Source: CAZQFV01 sp964613665 (GTDB taxonomy: Bacteria > Chloroflexota > Chloroflexia > DTKN01). From it: a DNA stretch of 64,000 nucleotides. Positions 24,479 to 33,548 of the stretch are shown here, in pieces. The stretch is taken from positions 1 through 64,000 of the forward strand of contig CAZTIG010000004.1 in the NCBI GenBank assembly GCA_964613665.1, in the 5' to 3' direction. Made by a program: the position numbers and the translations under genes. The notes under the pieces are model-generated. The model saw only the letters and a program-made list of their open reading frames with translations. It had not been told where the DNA came from and did not search any database. How positions within the stretch are numbered: position 1 is the stretch's first letter; every line of letters starts with the position of its first letter.

Positions 24479-25668
24479 TCCAGCCGGACCGCCGGCAGGC
24501 TGAAGTAGAAGGTGCTGCCCCGGCCGATCTCGCTGTGCACCCCCACCTGCCCGCCCAGCCGCTCGACGATGTGGCGGACGATCGAAAGCCCCAGCCCGTG
24601 CCCCTCCGCGCGCAGATGATCCAGGCGGGAGAACGGCTTGAACAGGAGCGGCAGCGCCTCGGCCGCGATGCCGGGCCCGTTGTCGCGCACCCAGAAGCGC
24701 ACCGCATCGCCCTGCAGCTTCACGCCGAGCTCCACCTGCGGCGGCTTGCCGCCGTACTTGATGGCGTTGCTGAGGTAGTTGACCCACACCTCCTCGACCC
24801 AGGCAGGATACCCCTGCGCCAACGGCCAGGAGGCCGGCAGGACGACCTGGGCCCGGTGGGAATCGATCATGTAGGCCAGGCGCTGCAGGGCCTGTCCCAC
24901 GATGCGCCCCATGTCCAGCGGCATCGTCCCGATCTCGGCCATGCGCACGCTGGCCAGTAGCAGCAGCTCCTGGATGATGCTGGTCATCTTGCGCCCGCTC
25001 CAGGCGATCGTGCGCAGGTTCTCGCGCTTCTGCTCGTCGGAGAAGGTGTCGAGGTGTTCCTCCAGCGACTCGGCAAAGCCGACGATCGAGGTCAGCGGGT
25101 TCTTCAGGTCGTGGGCGACGGTATGGGCAAAGTCGTCCAGCTCCTCGATGCGCTCCTGCATCTCCATGGTGCGCCGCAGCAGGGCATCCTCCGCCCGGCG
25201 CAGCTCGGTGACGTCCACGGCCGATACCAAGACCCGGCTGAAGGTCGCCTCGCCCCCCGGCGGCACGGACCAGCGGAGCAGCAGGTGCCTGGCCGTGCCG
25301 TCCGGTCGCTGCATGTTGGTACGACACTCCAGGTGCCGGCAGCCCTGCACCACGGCGACCATCTGCTCGCGAAAGGCTTCCGGGGATATCTCCCGCACCA
25401 GCGGGCTGAAATCGCCCAGGAGCTGCTCCCTGCGCGTGGCCTGGCACAGCTCCATGGCCGGCCTGTTGACAGCCGTGATCCGGACCAGCTTCACGCAGTC
25501 TTCCACCAGCTCGGGGTGGTCCTCCAGGTACGACGGCAGGTCCCGGCTCCCCAGGTCGCGGAAGTGTCCCAGCAGAGCCTTGACCTGGGAGTAATCGGCC
25601 TCCCAGAGCGCGACCGGGGCGTGCTCGAAGATCTCCCGGCAGTGTTCCGCATCCAGCAGAGACACCAT
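24475..25668 (-). CDS. Cytosolic PAS-type sensor histidine kinase
   Basis: 397 residues with no membrane helix. A PAS-like sensory region covers residues ~1-160; the phosphoacceptor is in TVAHDLKNPLTSIVG near 186, followed by an ATPase domain with NYLSNAIKYGG (N box), RDNGPGIA (G1) and GHGLGLSIV (G2) to residue 393. It should autophosphorylate and pass phosphate to a response regulator; none lies adjacent, so it is an orphan kinase. The PAS region is divergent and its signal unknown. GGAGGAG lies about 7 bases before ATG 25668. Confidence 0.88.
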   Translation of the reverse strand: MVSLLDAEHCREIFEHAPVALWEADYSQVKALLGHFRDLGSRDLPSYLEDHPELVEDCVKLVRITAVNRPAMELCQATRREQLLGDFSPLVREISPEAFREQMVAVVQGCRHLECRTNMQRPDGTARHLLLRWSVPPGGEATFSRVLVSAVDVTELRRAEDALLRRTMEMQERIEELDDFAHTVAHDLKNPLTSIVGFAESLEEHLDTFSDEQKRENLRTIAWSGRKMTSIIQELLLLASVRMAEIGTMPLDMGRIVGQALQRLAYMIDSHRAQVVLPASWPLAQGYPAWVEEVWVNYLSNAIKYGGKPPQVELGVKLQGDAVRFWVRDNGPGIAAEALPLLFKPFSRLDHLRAEGHGLGLSIVRHIVERLGGQVGVHSEIGRGSTFYFSLPAVRLD

Positions 25669-25726
25669 GGCGACGCTCTCCTCCACATCTCGCGACAGCC
25701 TGCCCGATCCCGACGGCACTGCCCCC

Positions 25727-25735
25727 ATTATACCA
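25727..25735 (-). promoter_or_regulatory. Extended -10 promoter for the histidine kinase
   Basis: Minus strand TGTGGTATAAT-type element; no convincing -35. Confidence 0.45.
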
Positions 25736-25873
25736 CAGAGTTGTGCAGCGCGTTTGGAAGTGGAGCAGCAGACCTCTATGCATAGATCCCATGCCTGCCT
25801 CGACTGCGGCCCCTTGCAGGGCGCCGCTTTGGCGCACAGCGCGGGCCACTGCCGCAGGTCCTGGAGACGCAGC

Positions 25874-25912
25874 GGGCCGCCCTTCGTGGTGCACGGCGTT
25901 TGTGAGTGGATC
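25874..25912. repeat. Dispersed intergenic repeat, copy 2
   Basis: Inverse-orientation relative of 7859-7898, sharing TTCGTGGTGCAC and flanking bases over about 40 positions. Confidence 0.6.
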
Positions 25913-25923
25913 CCAGAAAGCAG

Positions 25924-25952
25924 TTGACAATCACCACCAGATGTGCTATAGT
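25924..25952 (+). promoter_or_regulatory. Promoter at the head of the polysaccharide locus
   Basis: TTGACA (25924-25929), 17-base spacer, TATAGT (25947-25952). The downstream genes to the window's end are all on this strand. Confidence 0.8.
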
Positions 25953-26022
25953 AAACGACACGGGGGAAACTGTGGGGGGTATCTGCCTCTGTACGGCAGC
26001 AGTGCTGAAAAGGAGCACCTTC

Positions 26023-26712
26023 ATGGTGAGACTGCCAGACAAGTGGAGCGAGACGAGATCCCAGCGCTGGTTCGCCTATCTCTGCATCGGTCTGGGCGCC
26101 CTGCTCATCCTGACCTCGTTCCAAGGTTCCTGGGGCAAGGCCTACGGCCAGACTGTCCCCACGCCCACTCCCTCCGAGGAGATCGCCGACCCGGTGCTCA
26201 CCAAGATCGCCCAGCCCTACTGCTGCTACCCGGGCGATCCGGTCATCTTCACCATCGTGGCCACGAACGTCGGCACGGCTCCGGCTACTGGCGTCGTCAT
26301 CAGCGATACGCTGCCTCCCGAGCTCCACCTGGAAAGCGTCACCTCATCCAAGGGAATCGTGACGATCAACGGGAACTCCTTCCGGGTGGTCGTCGGTGCT
26401 ATCTACCCGGGCGAGATCGTGACCATTGTCGTCCACGCCACCGTGCTCGAGGACGTGCCGAACGACACGACCCTGACCAACTGGGTCTTTATGCACACGA
26501 ACCAAGGGGACCGCCAGGCCTATGCTGAAGTGATCGTGCGTCCCGAGGGTGCCTGCGAGACCCCACCGTACCAGCCGCCCACGGGTACTCCCGCTGCCAC
26601 GCCGAGCGGGGGCTTTTCCCTGTGGCTGCTGCTGTCCGGCCTGCTGCTCCTGCTGCTCGGAATCGCCCTCGCCGTACGGGCCCGCACGCGCGCACGGCCG
26701 GAGGAATCGTAG
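26023..26712 (+). CDS. DUF11-type surface protein, membrane-anchored
   Basis: 229 residues. N-terminal membrane segment/signal (~residues 14-38), one DUF11-like beta-sandwich (residues ~53-175: conserved VLTKIAQP start, DPVIFTIVATNVGTAPATGV, DTLPPELHLESV), a short TP linker and a C-terminal helix with basic tail. DUF11 domains are common in bacterial surface proteins and have no known enzyme activity. AAAGGAGC precedes ATG 26023. It is the first gene after a consensus promoter and may head the polysaccharide transcript. Confidence 0.8.
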   Translation: MVRLPDKWSETRSQRWFAYLCIGLGALLILTSFQGSWGKAYGQTVPTPTPSEEIADPVLTKIAQPYCCYPGDPVIFTIVATNVGTAPATGVVISDTLPPELHLESVTSSKGIVTINGNSFRVVVGAIYPGEIVTIVVHATVLEDVPNDTTLTNWVFMHTNQGDRQAYAEVIVRPEGACETPPYQPPTGTPAATPSGGFSLWLLLSGLLLLLLGIALAVRARTRARPEES

Positions 26713-26895
26713 GCCGCTGAGCCCGCCAAGGGCGGCTCTTGCCGGCACCGCACAGTCGGCGGTCATCCCTGCGCAACGAGTCCAGGCTCCGTTGCCGAGG
26801 CCGACGGGCACCCCGGCCCCGCGTAGCGTGCCATCCGGCAGCGGAGCCCCGGGAATGGCGGCGGGTCTGGCCGCTTGCGCAGCAGGGGGATTCGA

Positions 26896-28548
26896 TTGGA
26901 AATCCGGCGTTACCTTCGCGTCCTGCGCCGCTGGTGGTGGCTCCTCCTGGCAGCCACGGTGATCGCTGCGGGCAGCAGCTACTACGTCACCCGCTCCCAG
27001 CCCCGCATCTACAGCAGCCGGGCGCGCGTCATGGTTGGGACGAGCATCCAGAGCGCCAACCCCGACTGGATGGCGATCAACACCGCCTCGCAATTGGCCC
27101 TCACCTACGTTGAGCTGGCTACCGCTACCCCCATCCTGAATGGTGTGGAGGCTCAACTGCAAAACCAGGGGTACACGATACCCACCGATGCCCTGCGCGG
27201 CATGATCGCTGTCAAGCTCGTCCAGGGCACCCAGATCCTGGACATCACCGTCATCGACGTCGATCCCAACCGTGCCGCGGCCATCGCCAACGCCGTCGCA
27301 GATGAGATGATCCGCAAGAGCCCCGGCGGATCGGAGAGCAGTGAGGCGAGCCGCCTGAACAGCCTGAAGGAGCAGATCCAGGAGCTCGAGGCGCGCATCA
27401 ATAGCGCCAAGACAGAGATCGCGAACATCAACGCGGCCATCCCCGGAGAGAACTCGGCCCGGGCCATCGCCGAGATGACGGCGCGGCGCGACCTCCTGCA
27501 GCAGCAGGTCTATCAGTGGGAGTCCACCAGGGCCCAGCTCGAGGTGGCCGTGAGCGGCGGACGGGCCAACGTCCTGGACGTCGTCGAGTGGGCCGAGCCC
27601 AACTACGCTCCCATCGGCCCCCAGACGACAACGAACGTGGCCCTGGCCGGGGCCATCGGGGCGCTGCTGGCGACCGGTGCCATCCTGCTCCTGGAGTACT
27701 TGGACGACACGGTCAAGAGCGGCGAGGAGCTCTCCACGCTGAGCGGCGTTCCCTTCCTCGGCATTGTCCCGCGCATGGCGCAGAGCGAGCAGGCCCCCGA
27801 GCGCCTGGTCACCCTGAGCAAGCCGCGCTCCAATATCTCGGAGTGCTTCCGCGTGCTGCGCACGAACCTGCAGTTCTCCAGCTTCGACCGCCCGCTGCGC
27901 ACAGTCCTGGTGTCCAGCCCGCAGCCCACCGAGGGCAAGAGCACCACCGCCGCCAACCTGGCCGTGGTGTTTGCCCAGGCCGGCAAGCGCGTCATCCTCG
28001 TCGACACCGACCTGCGCCGGCCCATCCTGCACCGCATCTTCGAGGCTCCCAACGACTGGGGGCTCACCAGCCTGCTCATTGCCGACGACAGGGACGTGGC
28101 CAGCGGTGTCTGCCCCACCAAGGTCGAGAGGCTCTTCTTCGTGCCCAGCGGCCCGCTGCCGCCCAACCCCTCGGAGATGCTGGGCTCGCAGCGCATGCAG
28201 GGCCTGATCGAGCAGTTCCAGCAGGTGGCCGACGTGATCATCTTTGACAGCCCACCGCTGCTGACGGTCACCGACTCCACCGTGCTGGCGACCCGGGTGG
28301 ACGGCGTCGTCCTGGTGACCGACTCCGGCGCCACACGGCGCGAGGCCGTGCGCAAGGCGGTCGAATCGCTCCACCAGGTGGGCGCGCGCCTCCTCGGCAC
28401 GATCCTCAACCGGGTCAACACGCGCTCCGAGGGCTATTACTACTATTACTACTACTCGCACTACTATGGCGAAGACGGGCAGCGAAAGAAGCGCCGCCGT
28501 CGCAAGCTTGGACACCAGCACAAGCCGGAAGAGCAGGTAGCCCGTTAG
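26896..28548 (+). CDS. Polysaccharide co-polymerase fused to BY-kinase (Wzz/CpsCD type)
   Basis: 550 residues from TTG 26896 (GGGGGA 5 bases before); an upstream TTG at 26875 is less likely. Wzz-like half with membrane helices at ~11-33 and ~245-268 and a coiled periplasmic region; cytoplasmic tyrosine kinase half with Walker A PQPTEGKSTTAAN (~340-352), Walker A' ILVDTDLRRP (~366) and Walker B VIIFDSPP (~445). The C-terminus ends in a tyrosine cluster (seven Y in a row, then more), the autophosphorylation tail, followed by basic residues. It controls chain length and export of the locus's polysaccharide. Confidence 0.92.
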   Translation: MEIRRYLRVLRRWWWLLLAATVIAAGSSYYVTRSQPRIYSSRARVMVGTSIQSANPDWMAINTASQLALTYVELATATPILNGVEAQLQNQGYTIPTDALRGMIAVKLVQGTQILDITVIDVDPNRAAAIANAVADEMIRKSPGGSESSEASRLNSLKEQIQELEARINSAKTEIANINAAIPGENSARAIAEMTARRDLLQQQVYQWESTRAQLEVAVSGGRANVLDVVEWAEPNYAPIGPQTTTNVALAGAIGALLATGAILLLEYLDDTVKSGEELSTLSGVPFLGIVPRMAQSEQAPERLVTLSKPRSNISECFRVLRTNLQFSSFDRPLRTVLVSSPQPTEGKSTTAANLAVVFAQAGKRVILVDTDLRRPILHRIFEAPNDWGLTSLLIADDRDVASGVCPTKVERLFFVPSGPLPPNPSEMLGSQRMQGLIEQFQQVADVIIFDSPPLLTVTDSTVLATRVDGVVLVTDSGATRREAVRKAVESLHQVGARLLGTILNRVNTRSEGYYYYYYYSHYYGEDGQRKKRRRRKLGHQHKPEEQVAR

Positions 28549-28612
28549 AGCCGGGCTCCACCAGGCACGACCCCGCGCGGACTGCACCGCGGCGGCAGGA
28601 GGACGCCAGGCG

Positions 28613-31600
28613 ATGGGGTGGTCCGGTCGGAAAGGCAAGCCCCGCCCACTACGAATCAGCCGCCGCGTGGCCTACCTCCTGATCCTGGCCGGTATCCTCC
28701 TGATGCTCCTGTGGCTGGGCCTGACGGCCTACCGTGCCTACCAGTTCGCCCGCGGCGGGCTGGCCCACATGGAGACCCTGCAGGCATCGCTGCAGCGCCC
28801 CGCGCCCGAGCTCCTGGCCGATTTCTCCGCCCTGAAGGAGCAGGTCGACGCCCTGGACAGCGACCTGCAGGCGCTGCGGGCCGAGGTCGGCACCTTCGAC
28901 TGGCTCCTGGGGAACCTGGGCTGGGTCCCCCGCTACGGCCCCGAGCTGGCCGCCACGCCGCACATCACAGCCATGGCCGCCGACCTCAGCGGCGCCGCGG
29001 CCGACCTCGGCACGGTGCTGGAGGCCCTGCTGCCGGCCCTGCAGGAAGGCAGCCAGAGCGGCCTGCCCCAGATCGTCACGCTCTTGCAGCAGCAGCGGGC
29101 GCTGCTGCTGCGCGCGCACGGCCGCCTGCAACACGCCGCCTACGAACGCACCTTCATCGATGCCCGCCAGCTCGACGACGGGCCCTTTGGCCGCATCGCC
29201 TCCCTGCTGGAGCAGCTCGACGCCAACCTGCCGGCCCTGGTGCAAGACCTGGGGCTCCTGAACAAGGTCCTGCCCCAGGCCGACACCCTGCTGGGCATGC
29301 AGGGTCCCCGCCGCTACCTCATCCTGGGACAGAACAACTTTGAGCTGCGCGCCACCGGTGGGTTCCTCGGCTCGATGGGCGTCGTCACGCTGGACCAGGG
29401 CGAGATCACCCAGCTCGACTACCGCCGCAGCTACGACTGGGACAACCCCAACCGCGAAAAGGTCCAGCCGCCCTTCCCCTATGTCCGCTACATGCTCTTT
29501 GGCGCCTGGTTCATCCGCGACGCCAACTTCTACAGCGACTTTCCCACCTCGGCCCAGACGGTGCAGATGTTCTGGAAGCTGGACGGCCACGAGCCGGCCG
29601 GCGGCGTCATCGCCGTGGACCTCTACGCCATCCAGGCCCTCCTGGAGGCGCTCGGCCCGGTGGAGGTGCCGGGCTACGGCGTCTCGGTCGGCGGGGCCAA
29701 CATGCTGGAAACGATCTGGGAAGGGTACCGCCGCGACCCCGGCTTTCTCCCGGCGATGACCGCGGCGGTGGCCCAGCGGCTGCAGCAGCCCGGCCTGCTC
29801 ACCACGGCCAGCCTGCCGGCCCTGGCACAGGCGCTGGGCGGCGCATTGGAGGAGAAGCACATCCTGCTCTACTTCGACGATCCTGCCCTCCAGGGAGTCG
29901 TGCTGGAGGCCGGCTGGGGCGGGGCCATCCGCAGCGACCGCGGCGACTTTCTCATGGTGGTGGACTCGGACTTTTCCTACGCCGAGGTCAACCGCTTCAT
30001 CGAGCAGGACATCGCCTACCAGGTCACGCTGGACCGCAGCCTGCAGGTCCAGGAGAGCACCGTCACCCTGTCGTACTGGAACCATTTCGACCGCTGGGGC
30101 AGCGCCGAGACGCGCGAGCTGTTCGGCGGGTTCTGTTTCGACCCGCAGACAAAAGCCCATCGCCACGACCCCGGCTGCTACGGCGACTATATCCGCATCT
30201 ACGTGCCCGAGGGCAGCCGCTTCGTGCGGGCCGAGGGGTTCGACGACGGCATGGAGTACCGCCAGGAGGCCGGCCGCACCTGCATCGCCGGGTACCTGCG
30301 CGTCCTGCCGGGCGAGCAGCGCACCGTTTCGGTCACCTACGTCCCGCCGGCCGTCGCCGTGGGCGGGGAGTATCGCCTGACGCTGCAGAAGCAACCGGGC
30401 ACCGACGCCCTGCCGGTCGACGTCCAGGTCCAGGTGGCAGCCTCCCCGGTGGCCTCCGCTGGCATGCGCACCGACCTGCGCGTCGACCGCACCATCACGG
30501 CGCAGTGGCAGTCGGAGCAGCTGGTCCTCTCGACAACGGGGCCGCAGCAGGCCCAGCTCGACCCGCAGCGGCGTGCCCGCCAGCAGGCCTTTGCCGAGGG
30601 GCTGGCCCTGTGGCACGCTGGCCAGCAGGACCAGGCAGTGGCCCGCTGGCGCGACGCTGCGGCTGCCGACCTGGTCCTGGACCAGGCCAACCTGCTCCTC
30701 TCGCGCGGCGAGCTGACCGCGGCGGCCGAGCTCTGCCAGGCCGCGCTGCGCGTCGCGCCGGACTCGGCGCGGGCCCACTTCCTGCTGGGCAAGGTGCACA
30801 TCGAGCGCGGCGACACCGCGGCCGCCCGGCAGGCACTGGGCAAGGCCGTCGAGCTGGAACCGGCCAACTACGCCGCGCAACTCGAGCTGGGCCTGCTGTA
30901 CGAGGCCCAGGGAGACGTGGAGCAGGCCTATGCCCACCTGCGCCACGCCGACCCGCGGGAGGCCAACCACCAGCTCTGGGCGCGGGCCTGGCCCTACTTC
31001 AACAGCGGGCAGCCGGAGGCCGGCCTGGCGGCCCTGGAGCTGATCATCCGCCTGGACCCGGCCGACGCCAACGCCCTCTTCGTCCGGGCCGACCAGCTGC
31101 GGGCGCTCAAGCGCTACGACCAGGCGCTGGTGGCCTACGACGAGCTGCACCGGGCCGCCCCCGGCGACGTGCGCTACTACCTGGGACGGGGCCAGCTCCA
31201 CGCCGACCAGGGGCAGGGCGATGCGGCCATTGCCGACCTGGAGACGGCGGTGAATGCCGCGCCGGCCAGCGCCGAGGCCTGGTTCCACCTGGGGCGTTAC
31301 CGCTGGCGGTTCCGCCGCGACGGCCCCGGCGCCACGGCGGCGCTGGCGCGGGCCCTGGCGCTGAGCCCCAACGCCTGGTACGCCACGGAGCTGGGCAACG
31401 TCTACCGCGACTCCGGCGACTGGGACGCCGCGACGCGGGCCTATGAGCAAGCCACAGCCCTGCACGGCAGCACCGCTTACACGTGGGAGCTGCTGGGCAG
31501 CGCCTACACGGCGCAGGAGCGCTGGGACGATGCCGCCCGCGCCTACGCCGCCGCCATCGCCCTGGACCCGCAGAACGCCCGGCTGCACGCCGCGCTGGCC

Positions 31601-31717
31601 GCGGCCCACGAAAAGGCCGGCCGCAAGACCGAGGCCATCGCCGCGTACGAGGCGGCGCTGGCGCTCGAGCCGGGCAACGCGCAGTGGCTGGCGGCGGTGG
31701 AAAGGCTGAAGCAGTAG
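28613..31717 (+). CDS. DUF4012 domain protein with C-terminal TPR repeats
   Basis: 1034 residues. One membrane helix (~18-42), then a large extracytoplasmic DUF4012-like region (to ~620) containing RRYLILGQNNFELRATGGF near residue 226, the family's signature block. The last ~380 residues are TPR units, such as LELEPANYAAQLELGLLYEAQG and YDQALVAYDELHRAAPGD. DUF4012 proteins are frequent beside polysaccharide genes in Actinobacteria and Chloroflexota; their role is unknown, and a TPR scaffold for exported-polymer machinery is a guess. AGGAGG lies 10 bases before ATG. Confidence 0.82.
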   Translation: MGWSGRKGKPRPLRISRRVAYLLILAGILLMLLWLGLTAYRAYQFARGGLAHMETLQASLQRPAPELLADFSALKEQVDALDSDLQALRAEVGTFDWLLGNLGWVPRYGPELAATPHITAMAADLSGAAADLGTVLEALLPALQEGSQSGLPQIVTLLQQQRALLLRAHGRLQHAAYERTFIDARQLDDGPFGRIASLLEQLDANLPALVQDLGLLNKVLPQADTLLGMQGPRRYLILGQNNFELRATGGFLGSMGVVTLDQGEITQLDYRRSYDWDNPNREKVQPPFPYVRYMLFGAWFIRDANFYSDFPTSAQTVQMFWKLDGHEPAGGVIAVDLYAIQALLEALGPVEVPGYGVSVGGANMLETIWEGYRRDPGFLPAMTAAVAQRLQQPGLLTTASLPALAQALGGALEEKHILLYFDDPALQGVVLEAGWGGAIRSDRGDFLMVVDSDFSYAEVNRFIEQDIAYQVTLDRSLQVQESTVTLSYWNHFDRWGSAETRELFGGFCFDPQTKAHRHDPGCYGDYIRIYVPEGSRFVRAEGFDDGMEYRQEAGRTCIAGYLRVLPGEQRTVSVTYVPPAVAVGGEYRLTLQKQPGTDALPVDVQVQVAASPVASAGMRTDLRVDRTITAQWQSEQLVLSTTGPQQAQLDPQRRARQQAFAEGLALWHAGQQDQAVARWRDAAAADLVLDQANLLLSRGELTAAAELCQAALRVAPDSARAHFLLGKVHIERGDTAAARQALGKAVELEPANYAAQLELGLLYEAQGDVEQAYAHLRHADPREANHQLWARAWPYFNSGQPEAGLAALELIIRLDPADANALFVRADQLRALKRYDQALVAYDELHRAAPGDVRYYLGRGQLHADQGQGDAAIADLETAVNAAPASAEAWFHLGRYRWRFRRDGPGATAALARALALSPNAWYATELGNVYRDSGDWDAATRAYEQATALHGSTAYTWELLGSAYTAQERWDDAARAYAAAIALDPQNARLHAALAAAHEKAGRKTEAIAAYEAALALEPGNAQWLAAVERLKQ

Positions 31718-31720
31718 AGG

Positions 31721-31754
31721 GTTGGAGGTTGGAGGTTGGAGGTTGGAGGTTGGA
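31721..31754. repeat. Heptamer array (GTTGGAG), 4.7 units
   Basis: Four perfect GTTGGAG units plus a partial one running directly into the radical SAM start codon; each unit contributes GGAGG, a possible reiterated ribosome-binding site. Confidence 0.9.
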
Positions 31755-33451
31755 TGAGCGAGGGCAACCGGGGCAGGCGGGTGCGGGAGCTGGTGGTACC
31801 GGTGCGCTTCCCGAGCGCCGACGAGATCGTGGCCCGGCGCGTCGAGCGGCGGCCGGCCGGGGCAGTGGACATCCTCTTCGCCAACCCGCCGACGCCCGAT
31901 GGCGCGCAGTGGATCCGCAGTCAGCACCGCGTGGGCCGGCGCTCGCGTGAGGGTACGCCGTGGCCCCAGGCCGACCTGGCCCAGCTGGCCGCCCTTTTTC
32001 CCGACTACCGCCTCGACGTGATCGACGCCGTGGCCCCGCGGATGGGCTGGCCGGCCTTTGAGCAACTCCTGCGGGAAAAGCGGCCGCGCTACTATGTCAC
32101 GCAGGTGACCGGGCCGACGCTGCAGAACGACATGTACGGCTGCTTCCTGGCCAGGAGTCTGGGGGCGGCGACCATCGCCTTTGGCACCCACGTCACGCCC
32201 ATGCCGGTGGAGACGATGCGGGCCTATCCGGCGCTGGACTATGTGCTGCGGGGGGAGCCGGAGTTGACGCTGCGGGAGCTGGTCGATGCCCTTGAGACGA
32301 TGGGCCAAGGACCAGCGACCGACGATGAACAGCCGGTGGCGGGGAACCCGTGGGCAAGGCTGGAGGAGCCGTTTCGCCGGCGACTACAGAGGCTCTTCAC
32401 CGACACCGAGCCAGAATGGGATCCCGCGTGGGCCGGCGGGGCAACGCGCCAACGTGCCAACGTGCCAACGTGCCAACGCATCAGGGGCCTGGCCTGGCGC
32501 CGCGGCGCCGAGATCGTCATCAACGAGGACCGTCCCCTGATCCGCCACCTCGACGACCTGCCCCTGCCCCGCCACGACCTGCTGCCCCTGCGGCACTACT
32601 GCGCTCCGCTCATCGGCGGCCCCTACGATTTCGTCGTCACCAGCCGGGGCTGCCCGGCCGGCTGCCGCTTCTGCATCAAGCACGCCAGCTACGGCAGCGC
32701 GGTGCGTTTCCGCTCGCCGGAGAGCGTCCTGGCCGAGATCGAGCAGCTCGTGGGACTGGGCCTGCGCGACGTGCACATGTACGCCGACCTCTTCACCCTC
32801 AACCGCGACCACGTCGTGGGCATCTGCCAGGGCATCCTGGAGCGCGGCTGGAAGCTGCGCTGGACGTGCAACAGCCGGGTCGACTTTGTGGACGAGGAGA
32901 TGCTGCACCTGATGGCCCGCAGCGGCTGCCACTGGATCTCCTGGGGGATCGAGTCGGCCAGCGAGGAGGTGCTCAAGCGGGCGCATAAAGGCTACGACCT
33001 GGAGCAACCCATGCGCGCGCTGACCTGGGCGCGGCGGGCGGGGATCAAGAACTGGGGCTATTTCATCATCGGGCTGCCCGGCGAGACCGAGGAGACGATC
33101 CGGCAGACGATCGACCTGGCGCTGCGCCTGCCGCTGGACCTGGCGCTCTTCCACATCGCCGCCCCGTACCCAGGGACGCCCTTTTTCTTCGAGGTGGTGG
33201 AGAACGGCTGGTTCCGCCCCGGCACGCGCTGGGAGGAAGTTGACATGGACCGCAGTACCGTGTTACAATATCCTGGCCTGCCGGCAGAACGGCTGGAGCA
33301 CTGGGCGAGGGTGGCCTTTCGCCGCTGGGCACTGCGTCCCGGTCCCCTCTGGACCTACCTGAAGATGCTGCTCGGTGCTCCCCGGCTCTGGCCCATGGCG
33401 GTGCGGGTGGGGCTGGAGGCCATCGGCTGGGGTATGGGGGCAGGGCGTTAG
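31754..33451 (+). CDS. Radical SAM protein with B12-binding-like N-domain (BchE/MiaB-like architecture)
   Basis: 565 residues. N-terminal cobalamin-binding-like Rossmann region (residues ~36-175: VDILFANPP start, AFGTHVTP, GEPELTLRELVDAL). The radical SAM cluster motif SRGCPAGCRFC (C-x3-C-x2-C) lies near residue 297, followed by GIESASEEVLKRAHKGY and WGYFIIGLPGETEETI. The usual HxxTxxP corrinoid histidine motif is not evident, so B12 dependence is uncertain. A 40-bp octamer array (32,442-32,481) adds about 13 residues between the two domains. It probably modifies a sugar or lipid in the polysaccharide pathway. Confidence 0.82.
   Translation: MSEGNRGRRVRELVVPVRFPSADEIVARRVERRPAGAVDILFANPPTPDGAQWIRSQHRVGRRSREGTPWPQADLAQLAALFPDYRLDVIDAVAPRMGWPAFEQLLREKRPRYYVTQVTGPTLQNDMYGCFLARSLGAATIAFGTHVTPMPVETMRAYPALDYVLRGEPELTLRELVDALETMGQGPATDDEQPVAGNPWARLEEPFRRRLQRLFTDTEPEWDPAWAGGATRQRANVPTCQRIRGLAWRRGAEIVINEDRPLIRHLDDLPLPRHDLLPLRHYCAPLIGGPYDFVVTSRGCPAGCRFCIKHASYGSAVRFRSPESVLAEIEQLVGLGLRDVHMYADLFTLNRDHVVGICQGILERGWKLRWTCNSRVDFVDEEMLHLMARSGCHWISWGIESASEEVLKRAHKGYDLEQPMRALTWARRAGIKNWGYFIIGLPGETEETIRQTIDLALRLPLDLALFHIAAPYPGTPFFFEVVENGWFRPGTRWEEVDMDRSTVLQYPGLPAERLEHWARVAFRRWALRPGPLWTYLKMLLGAPRLWPMAVRVGLEAIGWGMGAGR
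32442..32481. repeat. Octamer array (CAACGTGC) inside the radical SAM gene
   Basis: Five near-identical 8-base units in frame, coding for an insert rich in Q, R, A, N, V and P between the N-domain and the cluster domain. Confidence 0.9.
33240..33269 (+). promoter_or_regulatory. Possible internal promoter upstream of the NusG-like gene
   Basis: TTGACA (33240-33245), 18-base spacer, TACAAT (33264-33269) within the 3' end of the radical SAM gene, about 280 bases before the antiterminator gene. Confidence 0.4.
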
Positions 33452-33510
33452 CACGTTGGCACGTTGAGGCGTTGGCACGTTGACACGTTTGCACATTGGC
33501 ACGTTGACAG
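33447..33510. repeat. Octamer array (GTTGGCAC), 8 units
   Basis: 64 bases of 8-mer variants starting within the radical SAM stop codon. It separates that gene from the NusG-like gene. Confidence 0.9.
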
Positions 33511-33548
33511 ATCGAGAGGGCCAAGCTGATCGCCGAGATCTGACCGCC

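Larger units (their letters stand above)
25669..26022. other. Divergent intergenic region
   Basis: No gene. It holds the kinase's extended -10 (25727-25735), a second copy of the dispersed repeat (25874-25912) and the consensus promoter for the DUF11-like gene (25924-25952). Confidence 0.6.

Noticed and set aside
26713..26760. GAGCC/GGCTC hairpin after the DUF11-like gene as a terminator
   Set aside because: Stem is interrupted by mismatches and there is no T-tract, so support is too weak.
28649..32308. Long antisense open frame opposite the DUF4012-TPR and radical SAM genes
   Set aside because: No family resemblance, glutamine/glycine/valine-rich shadow composition, and it runs opposite two genes with clear domain motifs; GC-rich third positions create such frames.
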